A program made the position numbers and the translations under genes. From Mixophyes australis (Eukaryota; Chordata; Amphibia; Anura; Limnodynastidae): 64,000 bases of DNA. Positions within the stretch are counted from its first letter, which is position 1. Every line of letters begins with the position of its first letter. The DNA is taken from assembly GCA_036250195.1 (NCBI GenBank), contig JAVHZZ010000008.1, forward strand, positions 14,968,434 to 15,032,433. Reading direction: 5' to 3'. The notes under the pieces are model-generated. The model was given only the letters and a program-made list of their open reading frames with translations. It was not told the origin of the DNA and did no database searches. Positions 23,308 to 33,542 of this stretch are shown here, in pieces.

Positions 23308-23493
23308 ATCCTGTTTTGCACATTGAATACCCACAAAATCGACATGGATAAACTCCTCGGAGGGCAGATCGGACTTGAAGATTTCATCTTTGCTCATGTA
23401 AAAGGCACAAAGAAAGAAGTGGAAGTATTAAAATCAGACGATGCTTTGGGGCTGACCATCACTGACAATGGAGCCGGAATTGCTTTTATAAAG
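23308..23493 (+). CDS. gipc2: GIPC2-like exon 2 (start of PDZ domain)
   Basis: This exon has 62 codons, phase 0 at both ends. The acceptor is a pyrimidine-rich stretch ending CTGCAG at 23307 and the donor is AAG|GTAAGC. The peptide begins [12 protein letters not shown], continues [18 protein letters not shown], and contains the PDZ carboxylate-binding loop LGLTI followed by [11 protein letters not shown]. The first part joins the GH1 region to the PDZ; the second part is PDZ strands A-B. The exon length and boundaries agree with the family. The third-last position of the TDNGAG.AFIK motif is I where relatives usually have Y. A Helitron starts 33 bp after the donor site. Confidence 0.95.
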
Positions 23494-23526
23494 GTAAGCA
23501 GAGCCTCAGAGTATAATGGTGCAATA

Positions 23527-24166
23527 TCTAATATATATAAGCCTAGCGGCGTGTGTTAGTGTGTGTGTGTGGAAAAAACTATTTTCTCAGAAAGGGCTCA
23601 TCCAATTGACCTAAAATTTGGTATACTGACATTATTTGACAAAAAAATTATAATAGTGAAGTCAGTTAACTTCCATCATCCTCCCTTCCCCTGTGGGAGG
23701 GGTAGTAAAGGCTAAATTTACCAGTTGAGGGCTCAAACTCTTGACCATGTGGGTATTTATTTACCAGAGCCTGTGTTTGGTCATGGACAATTGTATGTCG
23801 CATTTTCACGAGTACGGAGAAGCAGTGATGTGAAAGTGCAGGTTATAAATACTGCCCTTCAAGGAAGACTGATTGAGCACAGCGATAAGGTGTTTAGCAG
23901 AAACGTTGTGTATCGAGAGGTTTTAGAACAGTAAGACGATGGAGATTAAGGATGAGGTGATGGAGATGAATAATGAGGTGATGGAGAAGAATGATGAGGT
24001 GGTGACATGTGGACAAAACCACGTTAAAAAAGGGCGCTTACGTCGGGAAGTAACGCTCTTCCCCTGAGGAGGCCTGGGCTAGGCCCAAATGCATGACAAG
24101 AACCTTTATAACACCTTAAGTAGCTTGATTTGACTAGAATGCATGAGTATCATGCACGGGTTAACT

Positions 24167-24168
<2 letters not shown>
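23527..24168 (+). mobile_element. Helitron, internally deleted, both ends kept
   Basis: The 5' end TCTAATATATATAAGCC follows an A (23526). The 3' part has a perfect 7-bp hairpin, TGCATGAGTATCATGCA (24140-24156), 12 bases before CTTG, followed by T. This fits the Helitron rule of A|TC...hairpin...CTRR|T with one change in the last motif. Between the ends is a helicase C-terminal remnant (23725-23934). It sits in intron 2, 33 bp after exon 2. Rolling-circle transposons of this class make no target duplication, and none is seen. Confidence 0.82.
23725..23934 (+). pseudogene. Helitron Rep/helicase C-terminal fragment
   Basis: The 69-codon segment contains TLDHVGIYLPEPVFGHGQLY followed by VAFSRVRRSSDVKV and SRNVVYREVLEQ. 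This is the last motif region of the PIF1-like helicase of Helitrons (HGQLYVAxSRVR is the classic signature). The Rep domain and the rest of the helicase are missing, so it cannot be active. No natural start codon is evident. Confidence 0.88.
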
Positions 24169-24214
<46 letters not shown>

Positions 24215-24240
24215 TATATATATATAAATAATATTTATAT
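24169..24240. repeat. (TA)n microsatellite
   Basis: A long AT/TA dinucleotide run starting directly at the Helitron 3' end, broken by AAATA units. Confidence 0.9.
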
Positions 24241-24650
24241 TGCACCGTCATAATATATATATATTTATGTACATGGGGTTAATAATATGATTTGGTAGAG
24301 GAGCAATTGCGTTTATCTATCTAATATTTACTGGATGCTCAGATATCAGGTATATTCTATGCTGTGCACTCTGCATACCTATATATACAGTATGTACGAA
24401 TAGGGAACGTTAGTACATGTGAAATGATATTGTACGTTGCCAGAGAGCCGGTCAGGTCACTGACCCTGAGCCTCTCTAATGACGAGAACACATATAAGGT
24501 AACCGGTAAACACTGTTTAGTCACTGTACCTACAATAAGGACATCTTGCCAAAGTGTGAGCTCACCAGAGTAGACATAAAGACATTTGCTAGCAGTTAGC
24601 AAATTGGAGTCATTAAAAAACAAAACAAAATACAGGTCAATATAAAATCC

Positions 24651-24794
24651 GGGGTAGATTTATCAAACCTTCTAAAAAGGATAAGTGGAGGTGTTTCCCA
24701 TAGCAACCAATCAGTTTATAGATATCATTTATCTGGGATGTACTAGATAAATGATAGCTAGAATCTGATTGGGTTAGAAGGTTTGATAAACCTC
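24651..24794. mobile_element. Fold-back MITE, diverged copy
   Basis: Ends GGGGTAGATTTATCAAACC and GGTTTGATAAACCTC; arms contain CATAGCAACCAATCAG and CTAGAATCTGATTGG. Same family style as 17847-18017. Confidence 0.78.
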
Positions 24795-24964
24795 TCACAG
24801 TAACTTTGCTGATACTAATGTTAAACTCACAAATGTACAATTACAATGTTTTTATTGCAGTATTTAATTCCTCTCCTCTGGATTCTGCTACTACTTTAGG
24901 AGAAAATAAATAATAATGGGTCAATTTAAAATTGCTGGTTGTCAATATTTTTTAAGCTTTAAAT

Positions 24965-25320
24965 CATACTTGCCAACCTTATGTTGGCCGGGTCCGGGAG
25001 ATCCTGGAGGGCACGAGAGGTGTACGGGCGGAGGGGGTGGGGCTTCACGAATTGCGTCATTTTGGCCCCGACCCCGGTGACGTAATATCTGTTTTGGGTC
25101 TTTTTACAGTGGTAAAAATACCCCAAACAATCATTACATCACTGGGGGGCGGGGCCAAAATTTTGCGAATCGCGAAGCCCTGCCTCCTCTGCCCGTACAC
25201 GCTGGCTCTAATTAAGTGAAGTGGGCAGATGCGGGAGAATAGCCAGCTCTCCCAGGATTCCAGGAGACCTACCCGATATTCGGGAGTCTCCCGGACATTT
25301 CGGGAGAGTTGGCATGTTTG
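24965..25320. mobile_element. CATACTTGCCAAC hAT-like MITE
   Basis: It runs from CATACTTGCCAAC to GTTGGCATGTTTG. Flanks CTTTAAAT (24957-24964) and TTTTAAAT (25321-25328) match at 7 of 8. The interior contains GGGGCGGGGCCAAAATTTTG and TTCGGGAGTCTCCCGGACAT. Confidence 0.78.
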
Positions 25321-25773
25321 TTTTAAATATATTTAACACTGGAACGTATCTAAACTTGCATTTACAAGAAATAGAGTAGGACGCTCTCTTGCACTCTCTG
25401 TTTGTTGACGATACAGTTTGATCTCTGCGGTGGAAAGGACGGGTTGACGGGGTCATGTATTCAGTCCTGCAGACAGGTCTGTTAACACCGCAGCCAACAG
25501 ATACTGAGAGATCTGTCATAAGAGATTAATATTAAAGCAGGGCCGAGGTTCATGTGTGGATAGACGGATCTCGGCTTCCTTTGTGAATGCGGATTTCTCT
25601 TTCTTATGACCCTGTTAATGCTTCTTTCATTTATTAATGAGGTTGTAATACAACAATTTTTCACAGTTGCAGACATGTGTAGCTACCAGGCATACAGCTA
25701 ACATGCAGACTATGAGAATCTCCCAATCAGTATACTGTGAATCACCCCTATGCTAAAGGAGAACCATCAATTA

Positions 25774-26681
25774 TTAACTTCTAAAGTCCATGGGATAAGA
25801 ATGGTGTGTAAAAGTCGCCAACGCTCTGCTGATTCCATAGTGGAAGAGTTCTGAACTTGCACTGCCATTAATGTAAGCACAAAAACTGTGCGGCAGGAGT
25901 ATAATGGAATGGGTTTCCATGGCTGAGCATCTGCATGCAAGCCTCACATCACCTAGACCAATGCCAAGTGTCGGATGGAGTGGTGTAAAGCACACCGACA
26001 CTGGACGTGTTCTGTCGAGTGACAAATCACACTTCTCTGTTTGGCAGTCAGATGGGCGAGTCTGGGATTGGTGACTTCCGGGAGAACGCTATCTGCCTGA
26101 CTGCATTATGCCAACTGTGAAATTTGATGGAGGAGGGATAATAGTATGGGGCTGTTTTTCAGGGTATTGTCTAGGCCCCTTATCTCCAGTGAAGGGCAAT
26201 CTTAATGCTTCAGCATACCAAGTCATTTTGGACAATGTTATGCTTCCAACTTTGTGGCATCAGTTTAAGGAAGGCCCTTTTCTATTCATACATGACTGTG
26301 CCCCAGTGCACAAAGCAAGGACTACAAAGACATGGTTTGATGAGTTCAGTGTGGAAGAACTTGACTGGCCCACAGAGAGCCATGACCTCAACCCCATAGA
26401 ACACCTTTGGGATGAACTGGAACGGAGATTACGAGCCAGAACTTCTCGTCCAACATCAGTGTCTGACCTCATAAATGTTCTACAGAATGAATGGGCACAA
26501 ATTGCCACAGAAACACTCCAACATCTTGTGGAAAGCCTTCCAAGAAAAGTGGAAGCTGTTATCACTGCAAAAGGGGGACCAACTCCATATTAAAGTATAT
26601 GTATATGAATACAATGTCATTGCAGTCCCTGTTGGTGTAATGGTCAAGCGTCCGAATATATTTGTCCATATAGTGTATATA
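25774..26681 (+). mobile_element. Tc1/mariner element, 5'-truncated and degenerate
   Basis: The right end TTTGTCCATATAGTGTATAT is a Tc1-type terminal repeat. The matching left end is not visible upstream. The body encodes transposase remnants: SDKSHFSVWQSDG near 26015-26055, an in-frame TGA at about 26075, then an open 3' half. The element lies in intron 2 of the GIPC2-like gene, same orientation. Confidence 0.85.
26108..26593 (+). pseudogene. Tc1-type transposase, C-terminal half (DD34E)
   Basis: The 161-codon open segment includes [28 protein letters not shown] and [17 protein letters not shown]. From the second catalytic Asp (HDC) to the catalytic Glu (PIEHLW) there are exactly 34 residues, the Tc1 DD34E spacing. 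It ends naturally at GGPTPY then TAA. The first catalytic Asp is in SDKSH upstream, separated by the in-frame TGA, and the N-terminal DNA-binding domain is lost. It is not functional as it stands. Confidence 0.88.
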
Positions 26682-27788
26682 TGTATATAGATAGATAGAT
26701 ATAATAGTGAATACCTATTAATCCCAGTTGGAGCATATCTGAATACACAGGAAGAAGTTTTAATGAGTGACACATTTGGGTCATTGGCAATACATGTTTA
26801 GGTAATGTAGAATGGCCAGTGGTGATAAAATAATGGGGGAGGGGGGTCAGTCTCCCTTTTTGGCCTTTAATCCAGGCACTGCTATACTATGCATCCATAA
26901 TTGCCAGCTATCGCTAATTAACATAACAATTTTTTACCCTTGAAATATCTCTATTGAGCAATTGCACAATAAAATTCCTCTGTTTCTGCCTCTTCTACGT
27001 AATTCTTACATTCTATTCTTAGTTAATATTTATTGAAGATGAAAGTTTAAAATGACAAAAAAATGTTAGAATCATAATTGAGATCCCCCGCCATGACGGC
27101 TATATTAGCGCTCCAACTTCGTCCGAGACAGCGTCAGGCGCTCAGCTGTAATGTGTCCCCCGGATCTTAAAACGTTGACAGCTGTCTGGATGTCAGATAA
27201 ATACCTGAGGATGTCACATGTTCCACAGCAGAGAACATATGTGACAATTATGTAAGAGTTTCATTTTCACAACTTCCTTTATTCTCACTGATACGGTAAC
27301 ACTTTGCTGGTATATTTAGAGTCAGGTGCTGATTAGCTGTTTATAAATACATTTAACAGAAGCCGCAGTGTGGACACCCCACTGCTGTACATTTAGACAA
27401 ACACATGTTTTTCCTTTGCTCTTTGGATCCAACAGGACTTCACAGACATTTGCATGAGCTCTGTTTTCCTAGTTATCAGTGGTTGAATGTACATCCTGTA
27501 ACTGGATATTCAGCCTACAGTAATCAGGTCTAACGCCTTACAAGGGCATAAGTCCAACTCTGCAGACCACAGCTGTTTATTTCAAAGTTAAATTCGCCCT
27601 TTGGCGTCGCTTGAAAATTTCAAGTTTGCTGCTGAAGTTATCGTACAACTATTTTTTTTCTCATGCTCACCAGTGTAAAATGATTAGCATGTTTAATGAC
27701 TAGCAGAATATATTTATTATTCATTAATTATTACCTATACAGATGGGCCTAGGGGAGAGGCTGGAAGCAGGCAATTAAAAATGACTAA
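26682..27788. other. Unassigned intron 2 DNA
   Basis: No exon or nameable repeat beyond an ATAG run at 26688-26701. Confidence 0.4.
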
Positions 27789-27962
27789 GGGGTATATTTA
27801 CTAAACTGCGGGTTTGAAAAAGTGGAGATGTTGCCTATAGCAAACAATCAGATTCTAGCTGTCATTCTGTAGAATGTACTAAATAAATGACAGCTAGAAT
27901 CTGATTGGTTGCTATAGGCAGCATCTCCACTTTTTCAAACCTGCAGTTTAGTAAATCTAGCC
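27789..27962. mobile_element. Fold-back MITE (ACTAAACTGCGGG family)
   Basis: A near-perfect palindrome. The left end GGGGTATATTTACTAAACTG mirrors CAGTTTAGTAAATCTAGCCC; the arms carry CAATCAGATTCTAGCTGTCA and its reverse complement. The best-preserved copy in the window. Confidence 0.88.
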
Positions 27963-28092
27963 CTAAGAGTTAAATCTTGCCTTGTTATTTTTTGTCGTTT
28001 GTAGGGGGTGTATATTGGCCTTGGTTCCCTAGGACACTTTGTATACATCAGTCACCTTATTATACTTTGATTAGGCTGAAACACATTTGTAA

Positions 28093-28532
28093 TCATCATG
28101 ATCATCAACATTTATTTATATAGCGCCACCAAAATTCGTAGCGATTTACAGTTGGGGACAAACATAGTATTAGACAGTACTGGGGCCATGGAGTTAAGAA
28201 GGCCCTGCTGACAGAGCTTACAGTCTATGGGTATTTATTCAGAGTTTTTATATAGCCCCTACATAGTTTGCAGTGCAGAGAACATTTGAAACATTCATTC
28301 CCTGGCCCAGTGGAGTTTATAGTCTATTTTCCCTACCACGCACACAGAGATTATAGGGTTAATTTTTCCACAAGGTAATTAACCTACTAGTATGTTTTTG
28401 GACTGGAGGGAGGAAGCCGGCGTACCTGGAGGAAACCCACGCAAACACAGGGATAAGATATAGGGATTCATGTAGAATTGGATGAAATTTTCGTCTAAAA
28501 CGCAGATGGAATGTGCAAAAAAGACACATCTT
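28093..28532 (-). mobile_element. L2-type tail and degraded SINE fragments
   Basis: 28093-28215 reverses the L2-type tail (CATCAACATTTATTTATATA, GTAGCGATTTACAGTTGGGG). 28225-28460 contains a degraded reverse SINE core (TAATTAACCTACTAGTATGT, GGAGGAAACCCACGCAAACA). They may be one broken element or two. Confidence 0.65.
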
Positions 28533-28837
28533 ATCATCGGCTATTTATAGAGCACCATTAATTCCGCAGCGCTGTACAGAGAACTCACATCAATCCCTGC
28601 CCCATTGGAACTTACAGTCTAAATTCCCTAACACACACACAGACTAAGTTAATTTAATAGCAACCAATTAACCTACTAGTATGTTTTTGGAATGTAGGAG
28701 GAAACTGGAGCACCCAGAGGAAACCCACACAAACACGGGGAGAACATACAAACTCCACACAGATAAGGCCATGGTGGGGAATCAAACTCATGACCCCAGT
28801 GCTGTGAGGTAGACGTGCTAACCACTGAGCCACCGTA
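28533..28837 (-). mobile_element. tRNA-headed SINE just upstream of exon 3
   Basis: Reverse, nearly full-length copy from the tail (CCGCAGCGCTGTACAGAGAA) to the head (GTGCTAACCACTGAGCCACC). Its end is about 67 bp before the exon 3 acceptor. Confidence 0.87.
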
Positions 28838-28904
28838 TGCTTTTACTCTCTTCATTTCATTATTGAATTACATTCTAGAGACTTTCTTTTTTCCCTTTTT
28901 GCAG

Positions 28905-29085
28905 CGTGTCAAAGAAGAAAGTGTCATTGACAAAGTGAAAATAATAAACGTTGGAGACCACATAGAGTCTATTAACGGGAAGAACATTGTGGGGTCACGG
29001 CATTACGAAGTTGCAAAGATGTTGAAAGAGTTGGAAAAAGGAAAGACGTTCTCTCTAAAATTGATAGAACCCTTAAAAGCTTTCG
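28905..29085 (+). CDS. gipc2: GIPC2-like exon 3 (rest of PDZ domain)
   Basis: This exon has 60 codons plus one base. The acceptor follows a long T/C tract ending TTGCAG at 28904; the donor is TTCG|GTAAGT. The peptide starts RVKEESVIDKVKIINVGDHI, continues with ESINGKNIVGSRHYEVAKML, and ends with KLIEPLKAF. This covers the PDZ second half, including the helix that lines the peptide groove. VGDHIESING and NIVG are the clearest GIPC2-type residues in the gene. A minus-strand SINE ends about 67 bp before the acceptor, so the polypyrimidine tract and branch region lie between the SINE and the exon. Confidence 0.95.
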
Positions 29086-29220
29086 GTAAGTCGTGTATTT
29101 CACGTTGTCAGCAAACGTATTGGAAGTTGTATTAATCAAAGTAACTGAAGGTTTTATGTTCCAAAATATGTATTTCTGCTGTTTTTTTTTTATTTTCCTA
29201 CCTGTCTAATTCAACACTAG

Positions 29221-29221
<1 letters not shown>

Positions 29222-29257
<36 letters not shown>

Positions 29258-29293
29258 TATCATTATCATCATTATCATTATCATCATCATCAT
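29222..29293. repeat. (ATC)n microsatellite
   Basis: Roughly 24 CAT/ATC triplets with some ATT variants, about 140 bp after exon 3. It may be the leftover tail of a SINE or L2 copy. Confidence 0.85.
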
Positions 29294-29828
29294 CTTCTAT
29301 TTATTTATAGTGTTAATGACACGATTGTAGATATTCAAGTTTTACAGAAGTTATTTTGCCAATTGTTTCTCTGTAAAATTCACCAATGTTCACTTTAAAT
29401 ACGGCTGAAGAGTTTCTTTTTCTTCCAAAGCCGTCATACAATGTGTAGTTACTGCTCCGAATTCAAGAAAGGCTGAAAGTAGCAGCAATTAAAGTTCATT
29501 CAGAGTCAAAGACAGCTGCAAATCCTCCGCTATATTTTGTACCATCTTTTGTGAATGTGGCTTTGGATGTTATGTAGAACTGCCCCTCTTCCTAATCTGG
29601 ACCCCCCATGTTAGTAAATAAGGGGTATACTCCCCCCCCCCCATTACCTTAAACCAGAATCTGCTGCAACCCCCCCAGACATATATATGATTCCAGTGAG
29701 TGAAACTGTGGAGACACTTTCTGTTCTCTCCCAGAGAAGATGGTGCTGCTGTCTCCACTCTGACTGGGGATAGAGCCCACACTGGGGGATCCAGTTTATA
29801 GAGGCAAATGCCTTCATGTATGTGTTAG

Positions 29829-30425
29829 CAGGATTGGCATCATAAACTGCGGGGCCCAGTACAAATTAATTTGGCAGGGCCTCCCCCCACCTCCCTCATT
29901 ACAGTACTTGTCCCCCCCCTCTTCACCGTACATGCCCCCCTAACTCTTGCCAATACATGCCCCCCTCCATCTTGACAATTCATGTCCCTCTCCCTCTTCA
30001 CAATACAGCCCCCTCCCTCTTCAAAATACAACCCCTTCCTCTGTACAATACAGCCCCCTCCCTCTTCAAAATACAGCCCCCTCCCTCTTCAAAATACAAC
30101 CCCTCCCTCTGTACAATACAGCCCCCTCCCTCTGCACAATACAGCCCCTCCCTCTTCACAATACATGCTCCTCCCTCTTCACCGTTCATGCCCCCCTCCC
30201 TCTTCACAATACAGCCCCCTCCCTCTAAACAATACAATCCCCCAATTTACTTACCTTGTTCTTGGCGAGATGCGATGACTCCCAGACACTGACAGACTGA
30301 GAGTGCGCTGTGCAGTGATGACATCACCGTGCCACCTGCTCCCAGCCTATCAGTGACTGGGAGCTGCCGCAACGGGGAGGGTTGCAGAGTGACAGCGGTC
30401 AGACTATGGGGTCCGGACATTCAAT
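29829..30425. mobile_element. Truncated hAT-like element related to 18538-19626, opposite orientation
   Basis: The left end CAGGATTGGCATCATAAACT, followed by GCGGGGCCCAGTACAAATTA, is the reverse complement of the right end of the 18538 element. Its GC-rich part (30290-30420, CAGCCTATCAGTGACTGGGA) also matches in reverse. The other terminus is missing. Confidence 0.72.
29881..30237. repeat. C-rich minisatellite inside the hAT-like element
   Basis: About 16 units of 21-24 bp such as CCCTCCCTCTTCACAATACA. It is the reverse-strand counterpart of the right part of the G-rich array at 18860-19560, at the same position within the element. Confidence 0.85.
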
Positions 30426-30845
30426 ATTATAGTCAATGTTTTTACTGGGGGAGATGGGGGTGCTCTTGTATTGGATCCTTCATTAAAAAGGTATTTTCTT
30501 AAAGCTGACATTATTTTCTACTGACACTGAGAAAAGAGCATGACACCTTGATTCTGTTTACCTGAAGTTGTAAAGAGACATTTGTGTTGTTTACTAATGA
30601 AGCTCAAATAGGAAGTGACTGTCTAATTTGGCCAACAAATTCGGTGTTCAAGGGGAACACTATATCGCTGCCATTACAGTCCTATAAGACTGGTCTTTAG
30701 ACTGCACCTATCATCTTGCCTGATTATCATCTGGTTGACTTTGAGCTGGTTACTGTAGACATTGTGCTTTGTCCCGATTGGGCCAGAATGTTGGGAGCTA
30801 TATCATGTCTGCAAAGCAGAGCAATGCTGAACGGGTGCAATATGG

Positions 30846-30902
30846 CACTGATGCGCTACGGAACATGTTGGCGCTATATAAATAAATGATGATGATGATG
30901 GT
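30846..30902 (+). mobile_element. L2-type tail fragment
   Basis: GCGCTACGGAACATGTTGGC then GCTATATAAATAAATGATGA and a GAT repeat. Only the tail remains. Confidence 0.75.
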
Positions 30903-33285
30903 GTGCATGACAATGAAAATAAATTTTGTGGAGAGGTCTTTAAGGGGTGGCCTAGCGCTAATAAAAGGGTAACGTGACAACGGTGAGACAGGCATGCCCC
31001 TGTGATGACGCAACCATCCACCCTTTTGGGTACTGTCCCGATTTGAACCCCTCCAATATTGGGAGGTATGTAACCCTACTGTTATATAGAGCACCTGATT
31101 CAGCGAGAGTCGTCTGTCCATTTTGCCTGGTGTATCTTTGCGTTATTTTGCGCAGCGCATGCTCAGAAAGTGATTGTACACAACAGCGGCTGATCAGACC
31201 TGCGAATGTTTGGTACTTCTGATTACTTGCGCTTGAAGACGAGGGCAGGGTGTTCTAATGTACAGTAAGGGCGTGCACCAGCCATTGTGTACAGATTCAG
31301 ACTGGGATGTAGTGGCAGATACGGCTGTAAATATTTGCGGGTGGTCAGGGGCAGGTGTTAGTAACGGATGATGAGGACAACAGACACCCAATTTCAATTA
31401 CAGGTCCGCCAATGAGTTGCAGACATTTATTTAGACTTTAGTAGTCGCTCGGCCATAGTTTGGGATGTACCAGATGTATTATTTTTTGTACAGGTCGCGA
31501 AGTTGTCCCCACTGTATTAGTTATGTTATTCAAGTTTAAATAATGCTTAAGAGCAATCATCTTGGTAACATATAAAATGTATTGTTTTTGTACATGTCCA
31601 CAAGTGTCTGCTCCTCATTCACACTTGGACATGTTTATAACTATAAATATGGCATACATATAAATATGACATACATACGGAGACACTGGCATGTATCTTT
31701 CTCAGTCTGCAGTTATGCTTACACTCCCGTTCTAGGCTTATTGAGTCTCAGCGTGATCATTGATGTGACTTATTTAATACCACGGTACAATGTGTACGAA
31801 CGGGCTGCCACCCGCAGCAACAAGTCGGATTTACACTTATTTTTGCAGTGCAGTTTAGAAAATGTAAAACAACCATCTGATTACACCACATTTGTGAACT
31901 TTACAGTCTTTGCTCTGTTTCATCCTATGAGTTGCAAAGGCTGCAATGCTGGGACTTGTAGTTCCACAGTATCTTTAGCATCACAGGTTGCATGAACCTG
32001 GTCTGGGTACTCCTTCGCCCCAAAGGGATATCTCTTTTGCCTTTTGCTAGTCTGTGAGGGAAACAACATACATTTGGTGAGCAGAGCAAGCGGTAAGATG
32101 ATCTCTGCAGAAAGATGAGAAGGGAAATGGATAGAAAAGATACCGCTCAGTGTATGTGCTGGATGAGCGGGAAGGAGTCAGGTTCTCAGGAGCCGGCAGC
32201 GGGAGAGACTTAAGATCAGAGTTCAGAACAACAGGAAAAGGTCTTAATTATGCTGCACATGAGCGATGTCCTCGGAGTACCACAGTCAAACGCCAGATAA
32301 TATCCTCGTACTGGCTGTAATCAATTCCTGAATTACCAGCCACATACCTCCCAATATGTAGAATTTGGCAATAAGAATAGTGAGAGTGCACCTCATTCAT
32401 ACACGTCGGCCCACATTCATACACGTCAGCCAAGGACAGTCACATAGAGGCTGATTGAAATTAAACGATTGAGGATGATGGAGCAGGAATGGAGGACCGT
32501 AGAGCATGTTCTCCTCCCCGCTCCATCATCTGCTTCTGTGAAGTGCTGCGTGTCTCCTTATATATATCAGTGATCCTTATGTGAGTATCCTTCTCTCCTT
32601 TGTTCTCCAGTCAAAAAGGACAGACACAAAATATATATATATAAAGGCAGCTATTTGCACATGACCCTAATAAAAAAATATTTTTCCTGGAAAAACAGTA
32701 TTAAGTTCACATAGGTTGTCTAGGAAATAAAAATGTTATCCGTGATGTAATAGATGTACAAATGGGAACGGTGGGATGACCTCTGTTTATAAAGGGATTA
32801 AACTGAACGCCCTTACTGTACTCTACTCCATCCCTTTCCTCACCTGTCACGTCTTTCAAGTCATAAGCAGTCGCACGTGTCATTTGAATTCATTGGTGTA
32901 AGGTCCGTTTTTGAGTACGCACAGAGCTATTTACGCTACGCAAATGGACTTACATAAGAAAATGAATCAGGCCCTTAGTGTTTAACAAATGTTCCTCCAT
33001 AATAGAGCTGCAGTTGTCATCTCTGTAGCCTTTTCCTCCCAGTCCCTAAGTCTCGTCACTTTTAACTGTGCTGCAAAACCGTAACAAGTTGTATTATCAC
33101 AAATTTTTAGCTCAGACATTCTGCAGTTGATCCCTTGAGTAAACGTAGATAATTGTAAATAATTGCCCAATAGGAACATTTTGCAAAGAACCTCCATGTA
33201 CCCCCCAATGTCGAATAAACCCAAAGAAACACAGGGACTTTGATAGGAAAGGTCTCTAGAGATTCATTAGCTGCTTTTCTTTAAG
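30903..33285. other. Mostly unassigned intron 3 DNA
   Basis: Small repeat scraps only: GGGAGGTATG near 31059-31068, CACATACCTCC near 32341, and AATGAATCAGGCCC near 32960. The 137-residue ORF at 31582-31995 has no recognisable domain or plausible splice context. Confidence 0.35.
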
Positions 33286-33542
33286 CATAGTTGCCTACTC
33301 TCCCGGAATGTCCGAGAGAGACCTTCCGAGCTCCCGGGAGACCAGGGCAACCTCCCAGTTCTCGCCCCAGCAATAGATAAGTGGCGGGGTCGGGGCTAAG
33401 ATGATACAAATATTTGCCAAAATTGTGACACCCATTTAGGGGGCATGACCAAAATTATGCGATTCGTCAAGCTCCGCCCTCACAACACGCCCACCTCCCC
33501 CGGGATCTCCCTGAAGCCAATGAGGAAAAGTTGGTAAGTATG
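33286..33542. mobile_element. CATA(G)TTGCC hAT-like MITE, copy without clear duplication
   Basis: Starts CATAGTTGCCTACTCTCCCG, ends AAGTTGGTAAGTATG, with GGCGGGGTCGGGGCTAAGAT inside. The flanks TCTTTAAG and CTCTTGCA do not match, so one flank was probably altered. Confidence 0.72.

Noticed and set aside
29086..29135. Coding extension of exon 3 past 29085 to a stop
   Set aside because: The GTAAGT donor is consensus, and the reading frame continues properly into exon 4 after splicing.
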